Shown in pieces: positions 1-5,762 of a stretch of DNA of 14,241 nt. The position numbers were made by a program, and so were the translations under genes. The notes beneath the pieces are model-generated. The model was not told where the DNA came from. It did not search any database and saw only the letters and a program-made list of their open reading frames with translations. The DNA lies in assembly GCA_028707675.1 (NCBI GenBank), contig JAQWAM010000008.1, forward strand, positions 1 to 14,241, read 5' to 3'. This DNA is from Kiritimatiellia bacterium (GTDB lineage: Bacteria; Verrucomicrobiota; Kiritimatiellia; RFP12; UBA1067). How positions within the stretch are numbered: the stretch's first letter is position 1; every line of letters begins with the position of its first letter.

Positions 1-228
1 GCCCGACAGCGCGGCTGCGGCCTCCGCGGCCGCGGCGGCAAAGCGCCAAGACGCGTAGGTAAAGCGGCACTGTTCTCTCTCTCGCTCCCCGGCGATAGCA
101 TTCAGCAAGCGATCGGTCAATATCTGTGTCGGGGCGCGTTCTGGGATCGCCCGCAAGCGACTGACGACCGCGCGCAAGGCGGATGCTTCGTCGCCGGAAA
201 ATTCGTTAAGATGTGTGATGATGTTCAT
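1..228 (-). CDS. Probable sigma-factor regulator (anti-sigma-like), N-terminal part only
   Basis: Seventy-six codons are open from an ATG at 228 to the window edge, so the gene is cut at its C-terminal side. The start is supported by AGGAGA just upstream on the minus strand, and it lies 15 bases after the sigma-factor stop. The visible part starts MNIITHLNEFSGDEA and has a charged, helical region of about 60 residues. After a tryptophan near residue 61 it becomes a very alanine-rich stretch (residues 63-74) that could lead into a membrane helix beyond the edge. No HxxxCxxC zinc-binding motif is visible in this part. The role is inferred from position: the gene directly after an ECF sigma gene in the same operon often encodes its anti-sigma factor. 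The sequence alone does not identify a family. Confidence 0.6.
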   Translation of the reverse strand, partial: MNIITHLNEFSGDEASALRAVVSRLRAIPERAPTQILTDRLLNAIAGEREREQCRFTYASWRFAAAAAEAAAALSG

Positions 229-243
229 TAAATTCGTCTCCTG

Positions 244-801
244 TCACGGCCGCTCCATAAACTCCCGCAATTTCTTCAGCGCGTTGAACATGCGCGATTT
301 GACCGTGCCGACCGGTATGCCGAGTATTTCGGAGATTTCGGCATACGGCAAATCCTGGTATACGCCGAGTTCCACCACTTGTCGCAGCCCTTCCGGCAGC
401 GACGCCAAGGCCTGCGCCAAGTCCAGCGAACCCGCCACGGCCGCGTGTACGGTCTGCGGCGAGGTCTGCGTTTCCGGAGGTTCGGCCGACAAATCCTTGA
501 TCAGGCGCTCTTGTCGCTTGCGGCGGCGCAGCTCGTCTATCCAGACCTGGCGCGCCAGCAGAAACAGGAAGGTGGTGAACTTGGCCGAGGCCACATAGCG
601 TTTCCGGTAGCGGTAGAGGCGCAGGAACGTCTGCTGAACCAGATCCTCGCAATCATATTGAACGCCAGCGCGCGTGAAATAGTTCAGAATTTTTTTTTGA
701 TGACGGCGCACCAGCTCGGCGAACGCGCTTTCATCGTCGTCCCGCGCTTGCAGCATCAAGGCAACGTCGTCCATATCAGGCGGTTTGGGGCGGGCGGTCA
801 T
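244..801 (-). CDS. RNA polymerase ECF-type sigma-70 factor
   Basis: A 185-residue protein, the normal size for an extracytoplasmic-function sigma factor, which directs RNA polymerase to a small regulon and is usually held by an anti-sigma partner. Region 2 spans roughly residues 25-97. It includes the DCEDLVQQTFLRLYRYR core-binding helix (50-66) and the -10-recognition segment around KFTTFLFLLARQVWIDELRR (74-93). A linker of about 35 residues follows. Region 4 spans about 125-182, with the helix-turn-helix at LPYAEISEILGIPVGTVKSR (151-170) for -35 recognition. Region 3 is absent, as expected for the class. The start ATG at 801 overlaps the upstream cvpA-like stop by four bases (ATGA), so the two are probably translationally coupled. 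A putative regulator gene follows 15 bases downstream. The subgroup and target regulon cannot be read from the sequence. Confidence 0.93.
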   Translation of the reverse strand: MTARPKPPDMDDVALMLQARDDDESAFAELVRRHQKKILNYFTRAGVQYDCEDLVQQTFLRLYRYRKRYVASAKFTTFLFLLARQVWIDELRRRKRQERLIKDLSAEPPETQTSPQTVHAAVAGSLDLAQALASLPEGLRQVVELGVYQDLPYAEISEILGIPVGTVKSRMFNALKKLREFMERP

Positions 802-1292
802 TGGAAGAAATTGATCCGCTTAATCAGAGGCGACATTTTTCTCGTTGTGTAAGATTTTTCCGCGGTGTCCTTGTTTTCCGCCGGCTGTGGCTGCATGATT
901 TCGAACATGCAGACAACGGCAATCAGGACAAAAGCCTTGATGCCGCCGATAACGCCGCCGACCACGGCGTCAAAAGGCTGTTTCAGCACCAGCCGGATGC
1001 CGTCCGCGAGCAGGCGGCTCACGAACAGCCAGAGCGAGAAGCAGGCCACCAGCATGATGATAAAGACGATCAGTCGGCCCGCCTGCTGGTTAGCTCCCAG
1101 AAGGCCGGCGGAGAAAACCGCGCGCGACACGGGGGTGAAGCCGAAAAAGCCCGCTGCCGCCGCAACCAGAACGCCGATAAGTCGTCCGATCTCGCCGGAG
1201 CAGCCGTTACTGAAGCCCCGGAACACCATGAAGGCGGCGATGCCGAAGGTCAGCCAATCCACGGCGCTAATACTTTTTATAAATGTGATCAC
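798..1292 (-). CDS. cvpA: CvpA family membrane protein
   Basis: A 164-residue polytopic inner-membrane protein. It has four hydrophobic segments at about residues 12-30, 36-56, 72-98 and 112-130, with short loops and a polar C-terminal tail. The N-terminal VDWLTFGIAAFMVFRGFSNG and the later DAVVGGVIGGIKAFVLIAVV fit the CvpA (colicin V production) family, whose members are small membrane proteins linked to envelope function. Their molecular activity is not settled. The start is a GTG at 1292, preceded on the minus strand by AGGTGA. No better ATG lies upstream. The stop overlaps the start of the ECF sigma gene (ATGA), which is an uncommon partner and suggests that the sigma system may respond to envelope state. 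That link is inference. Confidence 0.85.
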   Translation of the reverse strand: MITFIKSISAVDWLTFGIAAFMVFRGFSNGCSGEIGRLIGVLVAAAAGFFGFTPVSRAVFSAGLLGANQQAGRLIVFIIMLVACFSLWLFVSRLLADGIRLVLKQPFDAVVGGVIGGIKAFVLIAVVCMFEIMQPQPAENKDTAEKSYTTRKMSPLIKRINFFQ

Positions 1293-1302
1293 GCTTCACC
1301 TA

Positions 1303-1320
1303 TTACCCGGGCGCGGGTAA
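1303..1320. repeat. Inverted repeat upstream of the cvpA-sigma operon
   Basis: TTACCCG, a 4-base gap, then CGGGTAA: a perfect 7-base dyad lying 10 bases upstream of the GTG start of the cvpA-like gene. It could be an operator or a small 5'-leader hairpin next to the ribosome binding site. I could not place a convincing -35/-10 pair around it, so its role is open. Confidence 0.5.
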
Positions 1321-1360
1321 AATCCGAGCCCCAATCAATCAACTACAGCTGGACAAGCAT

Positions 1361-1384
1361 GTGAGTTTGTGAGTGCGTGAGTTT
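1361..1384. repeat. Three tandem 8-base repeats (GTGAGTtt type)
   Basis: GTGAGTTT, GTGAGTGC and GTGAGTTT follow each other without a gap. The first and third copies are identical and the second differs in its last two bases. They lie in the 145-base non-coding gap between the TPR-protein stop (1438) and the cvpA start (1292), so they may belong to the promoter region of the cvpA-sigma operon. Helically unphased 8-base spacing argues against simple binding by one regulator on one DNA face. Confidence 0.5.
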
Positions 1385-1437
1385 CAAACTGCACACGCGG
1401 CTCAACAATGATCTTAAAGTCTGATAATGGTAGCGGG

Positions 1438-2601
1438 TCATTGCTGCGGCAGCGATTTGACCCACTGCTCGTAGGCCGGGCGGCTCTCATCGTCGGGCGG
1501 GAGCAAGGAGAGATAGAACTCGCCGTATGCGCGCGCCTCCGGCAGCCGGCTCTGGGCGTGTCGGATACGCGCCATCATTTCCGCGCTGAAGGGGGTGAAG
1601 GGGCTGCGCGCGATCATGCGGTCCAGCACTTTCTCCGCTTCCTCATAGCGGTTGAGCTGTATTGCGAGCGCGGCCGCCTGGCGGTGGCTTTCATGATGAC
1701 CCGGGTTAATGTCGGCGGCTCTTTTGTAGGACTCCAGCGCTTCTTCCCGCTGGCCTTGCAGGTTGCGGACCGTTGCCAGTCCCCAGGCCGCGTTGAATGC
1801 CAGCGGATCGGCGGTCAGGGCGTCGCTGTAAGCTTTTGCCGCCCGCGCGTATTGCCGTGAACTTTGCGCGTTAATGCCGGTGTGCAGCAGGCGGGCGGCG
1901 GCAGAGGGATCGCGGCGCATGGAGTCCAGCTTTTCCGCCTGTGTGCGTTCTATGTTCAAGCGCAGGCGCTTGATGTTGTTCTCGGCCTTTTCGTGATAGC
2001 GGTTGTTTTTATCCGCCAGGTGCCGGTAAAGCTCAAAATTATCGAGCGCCTCCTCGCGCAGGTTGTATGCGTCGCGGTAAAGGCTGGCCAGATTGTAGAA
2101 GGTCGGGGCGTATTTGCGGCATGCCCTTTGCGCGCGGAGCAGGTGCAGGCGGGCCATGTCGTTGTTATGCAGCTCCGCCTCCGAAAGCGCCAGCCCGTTG
2201 AGCGCGCAGGCGGCCGCCTCGTCGCTGGAGAGCGTGGCGGCCAAGGCCTGCTCAAAGAGATTTTTGGCCTTGGGGATCTCTTTCTGGTAATAGGCGATCT
2301 GCCCCAGTCCGGCCAGCGCCTCGCCGTAGCCGGGTTTTAGTTCCAGCGCGGCGTAGAAGGCGGTCTCGGCGGGTTCCATCTCGCCTTTGGCCAGATGCGC
2401 CGAACCGAGATGGTAATAGAGGTCTGCGGAATCGCTGATGCGCCGGGCGGCGCGCGTCAGTCCGGCAATGGCTGCGGAGTAATCCTTTTGGCGTAAGGCG
2501 GCCATGCCCTGGCGCAAGTCCGCGCGGCCGGAATCCGACCCGCAGCCGCAGACCAATGCCAACGGCAGCAAGAGCAAGTTCAGGGACAAATTAAACGTCA
2601 T
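1438..2601 (-). CDS. TPR-repeat protein, probable lipoprotein
   Basis: A 387-residue protein. I take the ATG at 2601 rather than the one at 2646 for two reasons. From 2601 the protein begins with a clean export signal, MTFNLSLNLLLLPLALVCGC, whose VCG-C is a tolerable lipobox. AAGG also lies at a workable distance upstream. After the signal come tandem tetratricopeptide repeats, recognisable by A/G/Y spacing such as ADLYYHLGSAHLAKGEMEPA and YGEALAGLGQIAYYQKEIPKA. A charged central section (about residues 190-230, many Lys/Arg/Glu) follows, then a second block of repeats including AFNAAWGLATVRNLQGQREE. TPR solenoids mediate protein-protein contacts, and a lipid-anchored one in a diderm often serves envelope assembly complexes. 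No catalytic motif is visible. The gene is divergent from pheS. Confidence 0.85.
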   Translation of the reverse strand: MTFNLSLNLLLLPLALVCGCGSDSGRADLRQGMAALRQKDYSAAIAGLTRAARRISDSADLYYHLGSAHLAKGEMEPAETAFYAALELKPGYGEALAGLGQIAYYQKEIPKAKNLFEQALAATLSSDEAAACALNGLALSEAELHNNDMARLHLLRAQRACRKYAPTFYNLASLYRDAYNLREEALDNFELYRHLADKNNRYHEKAENNIKRLRLNIERTQAEKLDSMRRDPSAAARLLHTGINAQSSRQYARAAKAYSDALTADPLAFNAAWGLATVRNLQGQREEALESYKRAADINPGHHESHRQAAALAIQLNRYEEAEKVLDRMIARSPFTPFSAEMMARIRHAQSRLPEARAYGEFYLSLLPPDDESRPAYEQWVKSLPQQ

Positions 2602-2671
2602 AAAACCGTACCTTGTTTGTAAAACTGCCTGCGGCGGCGCGGGCATTTAATGGGTCACTCAAACAATATCC

Positions 2672-2700
2672 ATATTACCCAATGCGGGCATTGCCCGCAA
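2672..2700 (-). promoter_or_regulatory. Candidate promoter for the TPR lipoprotein with embedded inverted repeat
   Basis: On the minus strand TTGCGG (2700-2695), a 17-base spacer and TAATAT (2677-2672) form a good sigma-70-type pair. Initiation would fall about 60 bases before the ATG at 2601. The inverted repeat TGCGGGC-ATT-GCCCGCA (2683-2699) covers the -35 and most of the spacer, so a bound dimer would block polymerase. The promoter is predicted from spacing and consensus only. Confidence 0.45.
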
Positions 2701-2785
2701 CCCAGTTATTTCCGAAGGCGGGCGCGACAGGCGCGATTTTGTTTTGGCTCACCGCGCTCGGGCGCCAGTCCGGGGCAGATGAAAA

Positions 2786-2814
2786 TTGCGTTCGGAGGGG
2801 TTTTGGCGTAAACT
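2786..2814 (+). promoter_or_regulatory. Candidate pheS promoter
   Basis: TTGCGT (2786-2791), a 17-base spacer and TAAACT (2809-2814) form a plausible sigma-70-type promoter. The start of transcription would be near 2821 and would leave a leader of about 30 bases before pheS. That leader is too short for a T-box or a peptide attenuator, so if this is the main promoter pheS is not controlled by uncharged tRNA in the usual ways. Confidence 0.4.
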
Positions 2815-2849
2815 TTGATTTGTTTTTTCGGCCAGGGGACGGAGTTTTT

Positions 2850-3890
2850 ATGACACTTGCGGAGTTGGAGCGGCGGCAGGATTTGTCGCTGGGCGAGGTT
2901 GAAGCCGCGGCGGACGCGGCGGCGCTGGAGCAGTTGCGGATCAAATATCTCAGCCGCCACGGCGAGGTTCCAGCCATAATCAAAGGCATGAAGGATGTGC
3001 CGCAGACCGAGCGTCCCGAGTTCGGCAGGCGTGTGCAGGCTTGGCGCGCGGCGCTGGAGGCGGCGCTGGCGGCACGGGCGGGAACTTTCGCCGGCTCCGC
3101 CCAAAGCGAGGCGGCGGCGTTCGACTGCACGCTGCCCGGCCGCTGGCCGCAGCCGGGGGCGAAGCACCCGGTTTCGCGGGTGATCGAGGAAACCGCCGCG
3201 ATCTTCGCCCGCTTGGGGTTTACGGTGGCGGACGGGCCGGACATCGAGACGCGCTTCAATAACTTCACGGCGCTCAACACTCCGTCGCACCATCCGTCGA
3301 TGGACGCCTCCGACACATTGTGGCTCACGGATGACCTGCTGCTGCGCACACAGACATCGCCGGTGCAGATCCGCATGATGACCCGGCACGAGCCGCCGGT
3401 GCGCATCATCACACCGGGCCGCACTTACAGGCGCGACACGACCGACGCGACGCACAGCGCGAATTTCCATCAGATCGAGGGGTTGTATGTGGACACACGT
3501 CCGGTATCGCTGGCGGATCTCAAATCCACGCTGGCCTACTATGCGAGCGAGATGATGGGAGCCAAGGCCGGGGTGCGGTTCCGTCCGCATTTCTTTCCAT
3601 TCACCGAGCCGAGCGTGGAGGTGGACTTCTCCTGCCATGTCTGCGGAGGCAAGGGCTGCCGCGTCTGCAAGATGAGCGGCTGGATCGAGATTGCCGGAGC
3701 GGGCATGGTCGACCCGCGCGTCTATGAGCACGTCAACCGGGCGCGCGGCGACCGGGCTTACGATCCGGATTCGGTTTACGGCTACGCCTTCGGGTTCGGG
3801 GTTGAGCGCATCGCCATGATCAAATACGGCATTCCTGACATCCGCTGGCTGTACGAGAACGACACGCGCTTCCTCAGCCAGTTGGCGTGA
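2850..3890 (+). CDS. pheS: Phenylalanyl-tRNA synthetase alpha subunit
   Basis: A 346-residue class II aminoacyl-tRNA synthetase subunit that, with PheT, charges tRNA-Phe with phenylalanine in the cytoplasm. The helical N-terminal arm (residues 1-90) contains LRIKYLSRHGEVPAIIKGMK. The catalytic core starts near HPVSRVIEE (106-114) and includes FNNFTALNTPSHHPSMD. Motif 2 is around RTYRRDTTDATHSANFHQIE (191-210), followed by FRPHFFPFTEPSVEVD (244-259). Motif 3 is GFGVERIAM (315-323). Four cysteines in CHVCGGKGCRVC (262-273) form the zinc-knuckle-like insertion seen in many bacterial PheS. The ATG at 2850 is chosen because it has GGAG five bases upstream and gives the family's usual N-terminus; the longer reading from 2613 adds unrelated residues. 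pheT is not next to it. Confidence 0.97.
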   Translation: MTLAELERRQDLSLGEVEAAADAAALEQLRIKYLSRHGEVPAIIKGMKDVPQTERPEFGRRVQAWRAALEAALAARAGTFAGSAQSEAAAFDCTLPGRWPQPGAKHPVSRVIEETAAIFARLGFTVADGPDIETRFNNFTALNTPSHHPSMDASDTLWLTDDLLLRTQTSPVQIRMMTRHEPPVRIITPGRTYRRDTTDATHSANFHQIEGLYVDTRPVSLADLKSTLAYYASEMMGAKAGVRFRPHFFPFTEPSVEVDFSCHVCGGKGCRVCKMSGWIEIAGAGMVDPRVYEHVNRARGDRAYDPDSVYGYAFGFGVERIAMIKYGIPDIRWLYENDTRFLSQLA

Positions 3891-3939
3891 GGGCAGGACT
3901 GCGGAGTTTGCCGGTTCGAGCCGCAGCGCGGGCTTTGGG

Positions 3940-3969
3940 TTGCCGGACAGCCCTTAAAAAAGCTATAAT
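3940..3969 (+). promoter_or_regulatory. Strong candidate promoter giving a leaderless transcript
   Basis: TTGCCG (3940-3945), an 18-base spacer and a perfect TATAAT (3964-3969) stand only six bases before the ATG at 3976. Polymerase normally starts six to eight bases after the -10 element, which puts the first transcribed base at or next to the A of the ATG. No Shine-Dalgarno sequence precedes the ATG (the bases are the -10 box and CGGCGC), which agrees with leaderless translation. Confidence 0.65.
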
Positions 3970-3975
3970 CGGCGC

Positions 3976-4509
3976 ATGAAGAAACGAATAGTGATATTAG
4001 GGGCGTTTCTGTCAGCGTTCTTGACGGTCAGGGCGGCCGGCGCGAAAATATGTTTTGAGGCGGAAACGGCGGAACTTATCGAGGCGCCCATGGTCCTGGT
4101 GACTAACGGCATCGAGGGCGCGTCCGGGGCTTATCTTGAGATACCGGAAGGCGCCGGCAATCCTCCCAAGGTGACGGACGGCAAAGCGGTGTTCGCTTTT
4201 GAGGTGCCGTCTGACGGGATTTTCACGCTCTGGTGCCGGGTCTGGTGGGAGGGCGAATGCAGCAATTCATTCACGGTGCAGTCAGACGACGGGGCCGCGT
4301 TTCTTTTTGGCGAGGACGCCACCTACAAGGTCTGGCACTGGGTCAAATATCCGGTGGCGCGCACGACCGCGCCCTTGCGGCTGAGCAAAGGGCGTCACAC
4401 CTTGACTTTCCGCAACCGCGAGGACGGGGTGCGGCTTGACCAGATCCTGCTGAGCGCGGACAGGCGGTTTGTACCTGTCGACATCGAGGTTCCGGGTCTC
4501 CGTAAATGA
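3976..4509 (+). CDS. Secreted beta-sandwich / carbohydrate-binding-module-like protein
   Basis: A 177-residue exported protein. The signal peptide is MKKRIVILGAFLSAFLTVRA with cleavage probably after AAGA (about residue 23). The mature part opens with ICFEAETAELIEAPM, continues through ASGAYLEIPEG and FEVPSDGIFTLWCRVWW, and ends with RHTLTFRNREDGVRLDQILLS followed by FVPVD. This order (glutamate-rich opening strand, aromatic centre, closing strand with RxDQI) is that of galactose-binding-like jelly rolls such as CBM6/CBM35 modules on polysaccharide enzymes. The fold is likely, but no catalytic domain is attached, so a standalone glycan-binding or envelope role is inference. The gene overlaps the next one by four bases (ATGA), so it is coupled to the ligase-like gene. 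Confidence 0.82.
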   Translation: MKKRIVILGAFLSAFLTVRAAGAKICFEAETAELIEAPMVLVTNGIEGASGAYLEIPEGAGNPPKVTDGKAVFAFEVPSDGIFTLWCRVWWEGECSNSFTVQSDDGAAFLFGEDATYKVWHWVKYPVARTTAPLRLSKGRHTLTFRNREDGVRLDQILLSADRRFVPVDIEVPGLRK

Positions 4510-5762
4510 ACAGAGGGCAGATAAATAATTTGTCGCGGACGCTGTGCCGGGCCGTTGTGCTGGCGGCGTTGTGCTTGTCGCCGTCACAGTGGTCTTTCGA
4601 GCCGATGGCCGGGTTGCATGTCACGCCGGGCGACATCGCGCTGCTGCTGGCGGCGGGCGTCTGGGCTTTGGACACGCTCGTCCGGCGCGATTGGGCGCGG
4701 TTATGGCGCCTGCCGCCCTGGCCGCACTGGCTGTTCCTCGGGTGTGTGGCCGCCTCATTTCTGACGGCTCCGGACAAGGGCGCGGCTGTGAAGGATTTTG
4801 CTCAGTATGTGGCGTATTTCATGGTCGGCTCAATGCTTTTCGAGTCCTTCCTGCGTGAGGGCGAACAGTGTGCGCGTCAGGCGCTGGCGGTGCTGGCGGC
4901 GGTGGCCGGGGCGGTATTGGCGCTGGCGCTGGCGCAATATTTCGGCGGCGGAGAAGATCCCTTGCTCGTGCGCGGCACTTTCGGCAACCGCAATGTGCTG
5001 GACGGTTTTTTGGCGCTGGCGCTGCCTTTTTGTTGCGCGGGTTTGATGGGCGCACCCAACAACGCGGTCAAAACGTTTTGTGCGGTAATGCTTGCGTTCG
5101 GCATGGCTGTAAACCTGTCGGCGGCATCTTATTTCGCGGTGGCGCTGGTGTTTCTGTGCATGGCGGCGGCCAAGGGAGCGCGTTGGTTCCTGCCTGTGGC
5201 GGCGGGTCTGCTGCTGTGGCAGAATGCGGTTTTGCCGCGCTTGCCGCGCGAGAACGACATCGCGCATTACCGGTCGGTGGCGCTGTACGACGAAAGCGGC
5301 GAGCCGGAAAGGCGCTATCCCGAATGGCAGGCGGCTTACAGCTTGGTTCTGACGCACCCGTGGACGGGAATCGGGCCGGGCAATTATCAGAAACAGATCG
5401 GGCGGTACTACGCTCAAGTGCCGCGCCGCACAGGCCCGGCAGAGCCGGACACGCAGAATCTTTATCTGGTGTTGGCGGCCTCGCTGGGACTACCCGGCCT
5501 GCTGGCGTTTCTGGCAATGCTGGCATACGCCGCGGCAGCGGCTTTGAGGGGAGCGGCAGGCGCCGCGCCCGAAGACAAGCGGTGGCAGGCCCGGGGCACG
5601 GCAGGAGCGCTGGGGGCTTTCGCCATTACCGCAATATGGCACCCGCTGCTGGTGCGGGGCATAGGGCTGCCTTTGGTTTTTGTGCTGGCGCTGGCGCGCT
5701 GCATCGGACAAGCGGAGAGCACTGATGGAAAGCAAGCAGACAGATCCCCCGCGCATCTTTGA
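4506..5762 (+). CDS. O-antigen ligase / polymerase (WaaL/Wzy) family membrane protein
   Basis: A 418-residue polytopic inner-membrane protein with about ten hydrophobic segments and one large periplasmic loop (about residues 240-315), the plan of the Wzy_C family. These enzymes polymerise or attach glycan chains carried on undecaprenyl diphosphate. Supporting motifs are VRGTFGNRNVLDGFLALALP (155-174) before the mid-protein helices and RYPEWQAAYSLVLTHPWTGI (270-289) with GPGNY in the loop. After the loop comes DTQNLYLVLAASLGLPG (315-331). In typical members that last motif has a histidine before the asparagine (HNxYL); here residue 317 is glutamine, so the usual catalytic histidine is absent. 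It may be a divergent ligase or have another acceptor. The start overlaps the upstream stop (ATGA), and the 3' end overlaps the acyltransferase gene by 38 bases. Confidence 0.85.
   Translation: MNRGQINNLSRTLCRAVVLAALCLSPSQWSFEPMAGLHVTPGDIALLLAAGVWALDTLVRRDWARLWRLPPWPHWLFLGCVAASFLTAPDKGAAVKDFAQYVAYFMVGSMLFESFLREGEQCARQALAVLAAVAGAVLALALAQYFGGGEDPLLVRGTFGNRNVLDGFLALALPFCCAGLMGAPNNAVKTFCAVMLAFGMAVNLSAASYFAVALVFLCMAAAKGARWFLPVAAGLLLWQNAVLPRLPRENDIAHYRSVALYDESGEPERRYPEWQAAYSLVLTHPWTGIGPGNYQKQIGRYYAQVPRRTGPAEPDTQNLYLVLAASLGLPGLLAFLAMLAYAAAAALRGAAGAAPEDKRWQARGTAGALGAFAITAIWHPLLVRGIGLPLVFVLALARCIGQAESTDGKQADRSPAHL

Noticed and set aside
2602..2646. Upstream ATG (2646) as start of the TPR lipoprotein
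   Set aside because: It would place 15 non-signal residues before the signal peptide and begin almost at the predicted transcription start; 2601 gives a clean lipoprotein signal.
2706..3731. A 341-codon open frame antisense to pheS
   Set aside because: It is the GC-rich shadow of a certain gene: histidine/arginine-rich composition, no recognisable domain, and no promoter or ribosome binding site of its own.
3930..3955. GGGCT...AGCCC as a pheS terminator
   Set aside because: Only a 5-base stem with a loop of about 14 bases, followed by A residues instead of T, and overlapping the promoter of the next gene.
4868..5725. A 285-codon frame inside the ligase-like gene on the same strand
   Set aside because: Glycine/arginine/alanine-rich translation without domains, fully inside a well-supported membrane-protein gene in another frame.
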